DNA of 47,006 nucleotides from Candidatus Hydrogenedentota bacterium (GCA_019695095.1 JAIBAQ010000023.1:1-47006), one strand, 5' to 3'. Positions 17,761 through 25,821 are shown, counted from the first letter of the stretch. Numbers and translations: made by a program. Notes: generated by a model from the letters alone, not told the origin.

Positions 17761-19857
17761 CTATTCGTAAAAGACGGGTGAACCCCAGTTGCGAATATCG
17801 ACTGGCTTGCACTCGCGTAGGCTGTCCAAAGAGCTGCAAAATGCTTCGAAATATGACGCGCCTGCGCAAAGCCGTGCTACCAAATCGAGCCCATAATCCA
17901 TGGCCACTTCGTCATCCACTGGCCAAAGGTGAGTTATGATCGCCTGGTCGTTACTCGCGAGCATTGGGCCGATGCCGACCTTTGCGGGAGCGTTTGATAT
18001 TAACGCCTTCCCCCCAAAACAGAAGTTAAAGACCACTAATCTACGCTGCGCATTCTTCTTTCTTTTCAAGAGCTCTTTCGCGCAAATCCACTTCGGTGAA
18101 GTGGAACCGACTTGCAGCTCGGATAAATCCGGCCTGTCGAAATTGTAATTGCCATGTCCGGCGATCCACAAAAGATCGATCTCTGGATTTGCGAAAGCGC
18201 CAAGGAACTCGTCGTGCGTGCAATTCGCTTCGCATCGCGACATGGTATCCACACCGTAATTTGTCAATGCTCCCGAAACCAATGGCACTTCATGTTTAGC
18301 CCATCGCGTACCGCATCCCCACACCAGAGCGCGTCTTAACGTACGATCTTGCAGCGGTAGTTCAAAACTAGTAATCAGTGGCCAGCACAGTCCAATCTCC
18401 TTTTGCAGAATTGCCTGCGTAGGTAACGGCAAAAAGGGGAAATGTAGCATTGCGGTACTGGTTTGTATGCTTGCCTTCGCTTTTAGCTGCGCCGTCGCGT
18501 GGAATTCTTGAATTGCATTTTCCCAATCTTTGAGTGGCGCAACGATTGGCAATGTCCCCTCCGGCTTGGCTTTCAAGATTGGGCCGTTAGGGCCTTGGGT
18601 CGTAACATTTAGTCCCAAGCAATCGTTGGTCAGCCCAATTACTCGCGCATGTAGCGAGCCTCGATCGTCCTCAAATAGGCATACATTGCCAGGTGTCGCG
18701 AAAAGAGAGCCCTTTTCATGGGAGGGGATGTGGATTAGGCAACTGTCTTGCCGCACCTGAGTTCGGGGCAGCCCGAACCAGACGGCCAAGAGAGTAAGAA
18801 TTGAATGTACATCCCCGTCGTTCGCCAGCGCGACAATTGCCGGGGTCAGCATGTCACACAATCTGGATTGATTTACGGCTTCTAGTAGTGGGTCATGACC
18901 AGCGAGGTATTCTCCTGCTCTCATTTCATCAATTGCGACTAGTAATTCTTCATATTTCTGGCTTCTTTCTAACCGAGAAGCGATGATCGAAGCGAGTAGC
19001 TGGACACGTTCACGAGGTTCCAATGCCTCTGAGTATTGCGACAGCGTACGTCGCGCCCATTCAATCGTCGGAATACCGGTCCGCGCGCCCATCTTGGTGG
19101 AAAGCGTTACTCCCGCCATCGCCTTGCTTCTGGTCGACCTGATAGGGCTTTCGAAGATTGACCAAATGAGAGTGGCCATTCCTCCGGCGCTTGGATGGTC
19201 AAAGATATCGGCCCAGTTCCCCAAACAGCAAACGGCTTTGGTGCGCTCAATCTCTGCCTCAGCCGGAAGGTTGGACGGATCACGGCAAAGCACTGATAGT
19301 GCAGTAGGCTGAAAGCGTGAGGCCATTTCCTGAAGTGCGGAATATTTGCGCACATAGTAGTACACTGCGCAAATCCAGCTGATCATAACACTATCGGCAT
19401 ATCCGCGAATTGCTGGCCTTGGAGACGCAAAGAACTCTGCGATGTCCTGCGGCCCGAGCTCAAATTGACCGCCTGCTTCGCTTTGGCTGCCTCCAATCCC
19501 AACGGAAGCCACCAACATGTCATGAGCTATTCGGAAATGGCCCCCGCTCAGGAAGTATTGTGCAAATAGCGTACTTACGAAGACGCGAAAAAAGGCTGCG
19601 TCTGCTAAATGCCCCAGGTCTGCCTTGTCCCGTATGTCATCAATGAGTGCTCTCGCGAGGCGTTCAGCTCCGGTCGGAGCCTGCAGCCAAACGGAAGCAC
19701 CAATTTCCTCTTGAAACAACTCCGTTACGCACTCCATGCACGTGTCTGTGCACCAGGAGTCACATATTTGCCAGCGAGGGTCCGTTGGTATCGCAGTATT
19801 CTCATACCACTTGGGAAACAGGTCCCGAATCTGTTTACTAGAACTAGAAGGGGTCAC
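17761..19857 (-). CDS. CHAT-domain (caspase-like) protease
   Basis: This 698-residue protein has a C-terminal CHAT domain. The catalytic His is in LLWIAGHGNYN (His568) and the catalytic Cys in VVFNFCFGG (Cys613). The domain ends with the usual WGSPVFYE (family: aWGSFvl). The N-terminal 450 residues are helical and TPR-like without clear repeats. CHAT proteases (Craspase Csx29, bacterial gasdermin activators, HetF) cut partner proteins when triggered, so this is a plausible effector. The start is a GTG with no Shine-Dalgarno. It lies 56 bases after the HTH gene on the same strand and ends 27 bases from the convergent DEAH helicase gene. Whether it belongs to the ubiquitin-like operon is unknown. 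Confidence 0.85.
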   Translation of the reverse strand: MTPSSSSKQIRDLFPKWYENTAIPTDPRWQICDSWCTDTCMECVTELFQEEIGASVWLQAPTGAERLARALIDDIRDKADLGHLADAAFFRVFVSTLFAQYFLSGGHFRIAHDMLVASVGIGGSQSEAGGQFELGPQDIAEFFASPRPAIRGYADSVMISWICAVYYYVRKYSALQEMASRFQPTALSVLCRDPSNLPAEAEIERTKAVCCLGNWADIFDHPSAGGMATLIWSIFESPIRSTRSKAMAGVTLSTKMGARTGIPTIEWARRTLSQYSEALEPRERVQLLASIIASRLERSQKYEELLVAIDEMRAGEYLAGHDPLLEAVNQSRLCDMLTPAIVALANDGDVHSILTLLAVWFGLPRTQVRQDSCLIHIPSHEKGSLFATPGNVCLFEDDRGSLHARVIGLTNDCLGLNVTTQGPNGPILKAKPEGTLPIVAPLKDWENAIQEFHATAQLKAKASIQTSTAMLHFPFLPLPTQAILQKEIGLCWPLITSFELPLQDRTLRRALVWGCGTRWAKHEVPLVSGALTNYGVDTMSRCEANCTHDEFLGAFANPEIDLLWIAGHGNYNFDRPDLSELQVGSTSPKWICAKELLKRKKNAQRRLVVFNFCFGGKALISNAPAKVGIGPMLASNDQAIITHLWPVDDEVAMDYGLDLVARLCAGASYFEAFCSSLDSLRECKPVDIRNWGSPVFYE

Positions 19858-19913
19858 TTTCGATTGAGTGTAGAGCAGAGGCGTGGTCTTCTGCTAGTCA
19901 TGGATCACCGTGA

Positions 19914-20144
19914 CTATTCGTACTTCACAGCGTTGACCTGAACGGCTAATCGCTCAAGAAGTCGTTCGACATCCACATGTCTGAAGCGAAGTGTTCGATG
20001 ACCAAGCCTGACGTGCGGGAGGAGATTCGACGCAACAAACCGCTCAACCGTGCGTGGCGATACGGCCAGCAATCGAGCAACGTCAGACTTTTTGAGCAGT
20101 GGGCTCACGGCCGACTTCTCCTGGCACATCGCTGCGATCTGCAT
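19914..20144 (-). CDS. Excisionase/MerR-like helix-turn-helix protein
   Basis: The 76-residue protein starts at ATG 20144, preceded by tgaggt about 9-10 bases upstream. The open frame extends to 20501 but would run into the E1 gene in another frame, so the longer form is unlikely. LLKKSDVARLLAVSPRTVER, followed by a wing and an Arg/Phe-rich LRFRHVDVE, is the HTH_17 fold of excisionases and small regulators. In the cell it would bind DNA as a recombination directionality factor or local repressor. It sits between the E1 gene and the CHAT gene and about 8.7 kb from the recombinase, so a regulatory role is as likely as Xis. Confidence 0.68.
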   Translation of the reverse strand: MQIAAMCQEKSAVSPLLKKSDVARLLAVSPRTVERFVASNLLPHVRLGHRTLRFRHVDVERLLERLAVQVNAVKYE

Positions 20145-20349
20145 ATGACCCAACACCTCAAGACGTTTAGAACAAGGATTGCAATTGTCATTGAGAGAAG
20201 GGTTCCTCCCGATAGGGTCACAATAGCTCGGCACAACTTTGGCACCTGAGCGATGGTCGTCAGCAGCCACGCGCCGAAGGAGGCCCACGCGATACACAGC
20301 GCGCATCGTGTCAGCGTCTCTAGCGTAGATTGACTCTTGATCCGACCTC

Positions 20350-21183
20350 TCATTGCCGTCGCCTCGTTCCCAAACCTGCGGCGCCTCCCTTCGATGAGTG
20401 ATTTTGACCTCCACAAAGCGGACAGTCGGGCCTTTTCTCAATGACGAGCTCTGAACTTGGCGCGAAGCCGGCCAAATGGACATTTCGGAAATTCCATGCA
20501 CGCCTTCGATCCATGAGCAGACTGTCTATCGCGTAGAGGGCTAAGCCCGCCACGACATCAAGAATATCGATTACAGCCGGCACGCGACACGGAGCCTTTG
20601 GGCTGTTCAGCGCGTTCGGGAAAACACAACCGAAGCAAGCGCCCCCAGGTTCCTGAACAAAGACGTAGCCATGCTCAGCCGCAAAATCGACTGCGAGAAA
20701 GACAACGGGGATGGCATGGCGCAGACAATATCGAGCAACGGCGACTCGAGTCTCCCCGTTGTCAACGCCACAAACAACAAAATCTGCGACCAGGTCATGG
20801 CCAAGAGCTACTGCATCTTGGAAGCTGAGAGCATGACCTTCGAGAATGGTTCCGCTCGGGGCGTGTGGCGCGAGGTTTTTGACGAGCTGAATCGCCTTGT
20901 TCTTGCCCAAGTCATTTTTAAAGAAGAACTGTCGATTCAGGTTTGAGTGTTCAACAGTGTCATGATCGTAGTAACGTAACCGGCGATAGCCTTTGCGGCA
21001 CAAGCCGTAGCCCACTTGTGAGCCAAGACCGCCGCACCCAAAAATGGTGCCGGTAGACTTGCGGACTACTGCGTGGTCGAAAGACGGCAACATTTCCTGC
21101 CGATCCGTGACGGTAATACCGTCGGGGTTTCGCAGTGTCTTTGTCTCAATCCTGCGGTAGATCGATTTTGTAAACAGCTTCAT
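20350..21183 (-). CDS. E1-like (ThiF/MoeB-family) adenylyltransferase for the ubiquitin-like protein
   Basis: The 277-residue protein has the ThiF/E1 nucleotide loop GCGGLGS (49-55), the acidic DHDTVEHSNLNRQ stretch (73-85) with the Asn-Arg-Gln of the family, and a Lys in LGKNKA (92-97). Zinc-type pairs C183-x2-C186 and C254-x2-C257 follow. Cys199 (APCRVP) sits where ThiF/E1 proteins carry the cysteine that accepts the Ubl. It would adenylate the C-terminal Gly of the Ubl encoded at 22268-22495. At 277 residues it is a single adenylation domain, much shorter than eukaryotic E1. Its start overlaps the JAB gene by 38 bases. It closes the Ubl-E2-JAB-E1 order. Confidence 0.85.
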   Translation of the reverse strand: MKLFTKSIYRRIETKTLRNPDGITVTDRQEMLPSFDHAVVRKSTGTIFGCGGLGSQVGYGLCRKGYRRLRYYDHDTVEHSNLNRQFFFKNDLGKNKAIQLVKNLAPHAPSGTILEGHALSFQDAVALGHDLVADFVVCGVDNGETRVAVARYCLRHAIPVVFLAVDFAAEHGYVFVQEPGGACFGCVFPNALNSPKAPCRVPAVIDILDVVAGLALYAIDSLLMDRRRAWNFRNVHLAGFAPSSELVIEKRPDCPLCGGQNHSSKGGAAGLGTRRRQ

Positions 21184-21847
21184 TGATTTGCTTCACACCT
21201 GCGCCCAAGACACGAACTTCGAACTGCTTGGTGGATGTAAAAAAACGGACGAAGAAATCGCGGGTGACAATAATGCCGATTGCATCAGCGCCCGCTGATT
21301 GAATCGTATTCATGTATTGATCATCAATCGATGACGGGTGCGTCGCGCGTTCTCCCTTACCGGGATGACAATGCGCCATGCAGTGAAGCAAGCATCCGTT
21401 GTCTAGGATCTGAATGAGCGCATCGGAGCATGATTGCGCATCGCCTAACGCATAGATGGGCGATTGCCGTTGAGTATCCAGCGTGCAGATTCGTGATAGC
21501 ACGCGTACCTGGCCGATGCGGGGGCCCGTAACGTAGGCAATTTGTTCATCCGCGCCAGGAGTCAGATGAACGACTAGATCGTGAAGAAACCATGAATCGA
21601 CAACGATTGTCAGAGGCGCCGGTTCATCGAAGCGGCGCGCCATGTCGTGTGTGCACTCGTGAAGCTGATTCCATTCCTCCAGTAGGTCGAAATAGCTCCG
21701 CGCTCGTGATCGCTGCCACAGAGACAACGATTCCGTGATAGCGTCTCTGATCTGCTGTTCCTTTTGTTTCGCCATGCGTTGGGCCGATTCAATGGCGAGC
21801 AGGAACGCGGCTTGGTCAATTTGCTTTTGACATACTGTTGTCACCAT
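21146..21847 (-). CDS. JAB/JAMM (MPN) metallopeptidase, candidate deubiquitinase-like isopeptidase
   Basis: The 233-residue protein has a helical N-terminus (1-75) followed by a JAB domain. The zinc motif is HCHPGKGERATHPSSIDD (159-176), which fits H-x-H-P...P-S-x2-D, with Glu101 a candidate catalytic acid. The spacing between HxHP and PS is a few residues longer than in Rpn11/AMSH, as in some prokaryotic JABs. It would trim the Ubl C-terminus to expose Gly or remove Ubl from targets. ATG 21847 has ggagtg about 8 bases upstream. The gene overlaps the E2-like gene by 32 bases and the E1 gene by 38 bases. Confidence 0.82.
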   Translation of the reverse strand: MVTTVCQKQIDQAAFLLAIESAQRMAKQKEQQIRDAITESLSLWQRSRARSYFDLLEEWNQLHECTHDMARRFDEPAPLTIVVDSWFLHDLVVHLTPGADEQIAYVTGPRIGQVRVLSRICTLDTQRQSPIYALGDAQSCSDALIQILDNGCLLHCMAHCHPGKGERATHPSSIDDQYMNTIQSAGADAIGIIVTRDFFVRFFTSTKQFEVRVLGAGVKQINEAVYKIDLPQD

Positions 21848-22271
21848 GGCTGTGGCACTCCATCAAAATGGTTTCTATGGCAAGGATCTCAGCGGATAGG
21901 TCCGACATTTTGGTGTGATGAATCGAATACCAGCCGTGCTTTTGCTTGCTGAAGCACGACCAGTGATGATGGAACCTCAGTAATTCAGGCGGATCACGAA
22001 TGTACAGGTCGAGTCGCCCAGACGGACTCTGCTCGGCCTTTCCTTCCCAGCTTCCATGCTGAGTGCGGAAGTACCCATAGAAGGCCGGCCCATTCCTACT
22101 CCATGAGCGCTGCTGCCAATAGGGTCGCTGGTCACGTTGCACAACTGTCGTGGCGCCATTCAATTTGAAGAACTTGGGGTCTAATAAGACATGAACACGC
22201 TGTGGTGCTTGAACTGGTGGCATGGCCACCAGCTCAAGTAGGAATTCCGCCAGTTTGCCAAGAATGCTCAT
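21816..22271 (-). CDS. E2-like ubiquitin-conjugating candidate
   Basis: The 151-residue protein is about the size of an E2 (UBC) fold. It contains FHHHWSCFSKQKHGWYSIHH (about 100-119). Cys106 is a candidate catalytic cysteine with a conserved-looking His-x2-Trp just before it, a pattern reported for prokaryotic E2-like families. The only other Cys is Cys139. The E2 assignment is mainly from position: it sits directly after the Ubl gene, with ATGA overlap at 22268-22271, and before the JAB and E1 genes, the order of Bil operons (Ubl, E2, JAB, E1). It could be another accessory protein of Ubl systems. Confidence 0.6.
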   Translation of the reverse strand: MSILGKLAEFLLELVAMPPVQAPQRVHVLLDPKFFKLNGATTVVQRDQRPYWQQRSWSRNGPAFYGYFRTQHGSWEGKAEQSPSGRLDLYIRDPPELLRFHHHWSCFSKQKHGWYSIHHTKMSDLSAEILAIETILMECHSHGDNSMSKAN

Positions 22272-22495
22272 GCGCCGACTTCCACAGGGGTGCTGAGAAA
22301 GATCTTTTCGCCGTTATTGATTTTCTCATAGACGTTTTCGTCCTGGCCGAACGGTGACTGGCCTCTACCCCTGGTAATGAGGTAATTGCTCGGCAGTCCT
22401 ACCTCTCGGATGATCTCCTCTGCAGTTGTACCGGGCATGATCGTCAGGTCTCTGATTTGCCCACTCTCCGCAACGACTGCGCTAATACTTTTCAT
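22268..22495 (-). CDS. Ubiquitin-like beta-grasp protein (Ubl)
   Basis: The 75-residue protein fits a beta-grasp fold: two strands (ISAVVAESGQIRDLTIM), a helix after PGTTAEEIIREVG, then strands ending EKIFLSTPVEVGA. Its size equals one ubiquitin unit. The C-terminus is Gly-Ala, so removal of one residue would leave a terminal Gly ready for E1 adenylation; the JAB protease next door could do this. ATG 22495 has aaaggaac 7 bases upstream. The stop overlaps the E2-like start (ATGA). The fold call is from pattern only, but the E1, JAB and E2-like neighbours support it strongly. Confidence 0.75.
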   Translation of the reverse strand: MKSISAVVAESGQIRDLTIMPGTTAEEIIREVGLPSNYLITRGRGQSPFGQDENVYEKINNGEKIFLSTPVEVGA

Positions 22496-22509
22496 TCACT
22501 GTTCCTTTC

Positions 22510-22923
22510 TCAGGCGCTGATTTGGCCTGATTGCTCATGCATCACCGATTGGGTGAAGATGTCCGAAGCTGACGCGTCATTCAGGACGTCGGTAGTTATG
22601 ACGAGAATTCGGTTAAGGAACGTGGCCCACACCCGGCGGCACAGCAGCTCCTCAATCCTCCTCTTAAGAGTCGCCGACGTCGTCACAATGATGACTCGAT
22701 TGCACCCGAGGGCGAAATCGCGCTCAAGGTTATTGCATACGTGTCGGACGCTGCGTTCGACCTCGATGCATGCAATGTCACGCTTGCGCGGATTGCATAC
22801 GACAAGATCGGAATTCCCCTCTTCGCACTGGACGATGTATCCAGCTTTGCGACACAAGTGCAGGAGTCGCAGTTTCAACATAACGTGTTCATCTGACTCG
22901 CGGCCTCTACGAACGCTTTTCAT
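22510..22923 (-). CDS. Small PD-(D/E)xK-like protein between ATPase and Ubl genes
   Basis: The 137-residue protein begins with basic helices (SDEHVMLKLRLLHLCRKAGY), then GNSDLVV (Asp39) and ACIEVERS (Glu54, Glu56), then helix-strand segments including RVIIVTTSATLKRRIEEL. D...E-x-E on adjacent strands resembles a PD-(D/E)xK core with Glu in place of the usual Lys, so it may be inactive or merely share the fold. It overlaps the ATPase stop by 17 bases and ends 14 bases before the Ubl gene, so it belongs to the same transcript. Small proteins of this type accompany VirD4/HerA-like ATPases in mobile elements; the function here is unknown. Confidence 0.6.
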   Translation of the reverse strand: MKSVRRGRESDEHVMLKLRLLHLCRKAGYIVQCEEGNSDLVVCNPRKRDIACIEVERSVRHVCNNLERDFALGCNRVIIVTTSATLKRRIEELLCRRVWATFLNRILVITTDVLNDASASDIFTQSVMHEQSGQISA

Positions 22924-24628
22924 ATGCTTGAAGGAACTCCTTTCCCCTCGGTGTAACGGTCAAGATTTCCGTAGGGCGACCGCCCGAAGCTGACTTTTTG
23001 CGCTCATTCAGAATGAGCGCGTTGCCCAACAACGCGTTCTTAACGCGATTTCCCCGACCGCAAGACCACCCAATAGTCCTGTAGTGCGTAAGGACGCCAA
23101 CGTCTGGATGAGTTAGCACGTCTCGGATGAGTAGGCACCACTCAGCAAACAGCTTCGGATCCTCATCCAGCTTGAGAGCGTCAGTTTGCGCGGAGTTGCC
23201 CGGCGTCTGATCATCGTTGGGTTGTAGTATCTCGCGGTATGAAATCGGGGGATCCGACCGCTCATCAATTGGGGAAAAAACAGTGCCCTGGTCCATTTGG
23301 CTCCAGATTGGCTTCATACGCGCCTCAACGTCAGCGTCGCTGAGGTAAGGGCCTGCATCGAAATTTGGAAACCGAAACTTTATCGGATAAGGATGTATGT
23401 CGCTTCGCAGAAAGCCCACGCCAAGCGGCAGCGACTGCAATTCGGCGACTCGGTTTTCAGGCAGCCCCAGGAGCAGCGCAGTCTCCCGCGCATCTGGAAC
23501 GCTCCTCGTACCGAAGCAAAGGCGATTGCCCGCGTTTGCTTTAGCTGTATTGGCGAACTCAGTTGAGGATTGACCACCGGCGAATATGCCAATTCCCGAC
23601 GAACGCACCTCACGGAAAAGTTGCATATGAGGCGCGAAATACGCACAGCCAGGCTCTGAGCGCATTTCTTCACCGAAAACACGTTGGCCTTCGTCGAATA
23701 TGAACACCTCTCTGAGTGTGGTGGTATGGCGCGCCTGCGCACGCCTCAATTGAAGGCGCAATGAGTAGATTTCCATCAGAGTTTGTTGAATCAACGGCGG
23801 TACGCCCAAGTATTCGTACACAGTGACGGAGCATGCAGGTTGAAACGTCGTAGACTTGCGAACTGAGGAGGCCCGACCGAGATATCCATTTAGCATCGCC
23901 AGTGCATTTGCGACTGTGTGTAAGGTGGGATCCCCTTTCTTGGTGCCAAGTTTAGCCAAGAGATATTGGAAATCGCGCAGGCTAGGCGCAGCGTCACCTG
24001 GGCCCATACCTCTATAAGTGCGTTCCAAAATGGATATGGCCTTGCTACGAACCAAATTATGGATAGATGCTCGCCGCAGCAAGGCGCTGATCATTGCCAA
24101 GCTGTACGTCGCTGGATCTCCAATCGGTTCGAGCAAATTCTCGCGACATTTGTCTGGCCTGAGAATAAGGACGTCGGAATAGACGTTCAGGAGGCGTCGG
24201 CCTTCATTCTTGTGATCGAAGAAGGTGACCGGAATTCGATGCCCTCTGAACTGGTCAATTTGAAACCAATTGAATGTGGTCTTACCACTTCCGGTTGGCC
24301 CAAATTCGACCGTATGAAGATTCAACGAACTATGCGGTACGTACACAGGTCTGTCGTCATGTGCATCAAAGCCGAAGAAATTTGCAGTATCTGGATCGAC
24401 GTCTGGCCAAGAAGGTTGCCGAGGTGACAATCGATTCAATAATGCTTGCCCCTGCACCATTCGCTTCAGCTTGAACATGCTATCTGATGCAAGCTGCCCG
24501 TTTCTCACGTGCACTTTCGCGAGATCGTCAAAGAGCCTGACGACTCTGTCGTTTTGCAGGCCAGCGTCGTGAACGTCTTTGAAGACATCCGCGTACTGCG
24601 CAAAATGGCGATCTGCATCGAACTTCAT
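22907..24628 (-). CDS. VirD4/HerA-like P-loop ATPase with C-terminal winged helix
   Basis: The 573-residue protein has Walker A GPTGSGKTT (110-118), Walker B VFIFDEGQ (308-315) and the later FAGGQSS motif. This is the HerA-FtsK superfamily layout of type IV coupling proteins and DNA-pumping ATPases. Residues about 490-570 look like a winged helix (HYRTIGWSCGRGNRVKNALL). No N-terminal membrane segment is present, but a four-helix membrane protein is encoded two genes upstream and could anchor it. It would form a hexamer moving DNA or remodelling protein. The start overlaps the stop of the zinc-protein gene (ATGA at 24625-24628). Its place in a Ubl operon is unusual. Confidence 0.85.
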   Translation of the reverse strand: MKFDADRHFAQYADVFKDVHDAGLQNDRVVRLFDDLAKVHVRNGQLASDSMFKLKRMVQGQALLNRLSPRQPSWPDVDPDTANFFGFDAHDDRPVYVPHSSLNLHTVEFGPTGSGKTTFNWFQIDQFRGHRIPVTFFDHKNEGRRLLNVYSDVLILRPDKCRENLLEPIGDPATYSLAMISALLRRASIHNLVRSKAISILERTYRGMGPGDAAPSLRDFQYLLAKLGTKKGDPTLHTVANALAMLNGYLGRASSVRKSTTFQPACSVTVYEYLGVPPLIQQTLMEIYSLRLQLRRAQARHTTTLREVFIFDEGQRVFGEEMRSEPGCAYFAPHMQLFREVRSSGIGIFAGGQSSTEFANTAKANAGNRLCFGTRSVPDARETALLLGLPENRVAELQSLPLGVGFLRSDIHPYPIKFRFPNFDAGPYLSDADVEARMKPIWSQMDQGTVFSPIDERSDPPISYREILQPNDDQTPGNSAQTDALKLDEDPKLFAEWCLLIRDVLTHPDVGVLTHYRTIGWSCGRGNRVKNALLGNALILNERKKSASGGRPTEILTVTPRGKEFLQAYEKRS

Positions 24629-25266
24629 TTGGGCCTCTGCATCGAACTCGTCGACCGGGGAATGGGCGGAAATTGGGTGTTCCGAGGACTGCTGCGCTGG
24701 TTATCCATGGCGCTCCAGACGTCCCAGTTCCAGATAGTGGCTTCCGCATGTTCCGGGCAGAGGATCATCAGGCCATTGGGACCATCGAGTGCGACGGCGT
24801 GTAATCTACAAAGCGAACGCGCGCAGATATGGCAGCGCGTTTCAATGCTGTCGTAGCCTTTGCAGACATAGCACCGCGCGGTAATTTGCTCAGGCGCAAC
24901 AACGCTATCTGAACACGTGACGACAACTGACTTGGTTTTCGTAGCAGTAAGTGAGTCGCCCTTTCGTTCCCAGACTTCACTTTGTGTGGCGGCGATACTA
25001 CTGACATGGGGATGGATGCGCAGAAAATGGCGGTCCTCGTGTTTAGGCGCGTAAATTTCTCGTGCCGCCTGGCGCATTTGATCCTCCTGACTAGGGCGAT
25101 GACCAACACGCTGGGCCATGGGTCGCCCCCCATTGTTTCTCGGAGGCGGTAGAAAGCCGGGATCGATGACAACCGGTTCCACGTCGGTGAGTCTCGTCCG
25201 TATACCGCGCAGAGCGTCTTGGAGACTGTCCAGCAGTCGTATGATGGTTTGTTTCAAGGCGAGCAT
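24625..25266 (-). CDS. Eight-ligand RING-like zinc protein, candidate E3
   Basis: The protein is 213 residues from ATG 25266. The open frame runs on to 25695, but that part overlaps the membrane-protein gene and is not protein-like. The C-terminal region has four ligand pairs in a row: C132-x2-C135, C145-x2-C148, C153-x2-H156, C170-x2-H173. Eight ligands in this layout suit a two-zinc cross-brace (RING or B-box type) or two treble clefs. In an operon with Ubl, E2-like, JAB and E1 genes, a RING-like E3 is an attractive reading, but this is inference. The N-terminus is helical and basic. The gene overlaps the membrane gene by 13 bases and the ATPase gene by 4. Confidence 0.68.
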   Translation of the reverse strand: MLALKQTIIRLLDSLQDALRGIRTRLTDVEPVVIDPGFLPPPRNNGGRPMAQRVGHRPSQEDQMRQAAREIYAPKHEDRHFLRIHPHVSSIAATQSEVWERKGDSLTATKTKSVVVTCSDSVVAPEQITARCYVCKGYDSIETRCHICARSLCRLHAVALDGPNGLMILCPEHAEATIWNWDVWSAMDNQRSSPRNTQFPPIPRSTSSMQRPK

Positions 25267-25700
25267 CCTTGCAGGACGAAGAACAGAAGAATTCCTGCGT
25301 ACAAGAACCTGCGGATGACTTTCTGAATGCCGAACCGACTTGCCAACAACCCCGGCAGAATTCCTGGAAGAAAGACTATGAGGATCATAGAAAACACAAG
25401 GAACCATGCACGGGCCGTGGAGCCGAAGCCCTGCGTACACGTAACTGGAACTGAAAATGCCGTAAGAACGCCGAATGCCAAACACAGGGCTTGGAAGAAG
25501 GTGCTCCGGCTTCTGGCTTTCAGGAAGGCAAGCAAAAGGAGGACAAGCGGTATGCCAAGAACCAGTACCATTCGGGCCAACATGCCGAAGAATTGGTCGG
25601 GGAGAGAGCCGGACCAAGTGACGAAGGAAGTGTACGCCCGAGTTAGCGGATCTGCCTCCCCAGTGGCTATCGCAAAGAGTGATTGGAATCGACAAATCAT
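25254..25700 (-). CDS. Small four-helix membrane protein, first gene of the ubiquitin-like operon
   Basis: The protein is 148 residues from ATG 25700, which has aagga 8 bases upstream; the frame extends to 26060 but overlaps the NACHT gene. Four hydrophobic segments lie at about 37-60, 68-88, 97-118 and 130-146, so it is an inner-membrane protein. No family was recognised. It starts the minus-strand transcript that continues through the RING-like, ATPase, nuclease-like, Ubl, E2-like, JAB and E1 genes. It could anchor the cytosolic ATPase to the membrane as small conjugation proteins do, or act as a defence effector that opens the membrane. Confidence 0.7.
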   Translation of the reverse strand: MICRFQSLFAIATGEADPLTRAYTSFVTWSGSLPDQFFGMLARMVLVLGIPLVLLLLAFLKARSRSTFFQALCLAFGVLTAFSVPVTCTQGFGSTARAWFLVFSMILIVFLPGILPGLLASRFGIQKVIRRFLYAGILLFFVLQGCSP

Positions 25701-25743
25701 TTTTTCTGTCCTTTCGTGAAGCCCAACGTTCACGATTGTCACT

Positions 25744-25768
25744 GTCATCCCTTTACTTGAGGGATGAC
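25744..25768. promoter_or_regulatory. 8-base palindrome in the divergent promoter region
   Basis: GTCATCCC at 25744-25751 and GGGATGAC at 25761-25768 form a perfect inverted repeat with 9 bases between. It lies between the membrane-protein gene (minus) and the winged-helix NACHT gene (plus). The half-site spacing suits a dimeric DNA-binding protein, and the repeat overlaps the candidate promoter of the + strand gene. It is probably an operator that could control both transcripts. Confidence 0.55.
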
Positions 25769-25779
25769 CGCTATATAAA
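25752..25779 (+). promoter_or_regulatory. Candidate sigma-70-type promoter for the winged-helix NACHT gene
   Basis: TTTACT (25752-25757) and TATAAA (25774-25779) are separated by 16 bases and resemble -35 and -10 boxes. The -35 box sits in the spacer of the palindrome at 25744-25768, so a protein bound to the palindrome would block polymerase. The start codon of the NACHT gene follows at 25822. Confidence 0.42.
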
Positions 25780-25821
25780 GGCGATATCTGCAATAAACGG
25801 TTCCCAGAACGGGCTGCCAGC

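Noticed and set aside
20145-20501. N-terminal extension of the HTH protein to 195 residues
   Set aside because: The added part overlaps the E1 gene in another frame and is not protein-like; ATG 20144 has a suitable ribosome site.
22457-22993. 178-codon + strand ORF
   Set aside because: It is antisense to the Ubl and nuclease-like genes and rich in Arg, Ser and His; it is a shadow.
25267-25695. Extension of the zinc protein upstream of 25266
   Set aside because: It overlaps the membrane-protein gene, which has a good ribosome site and clear hydrophobic helices.
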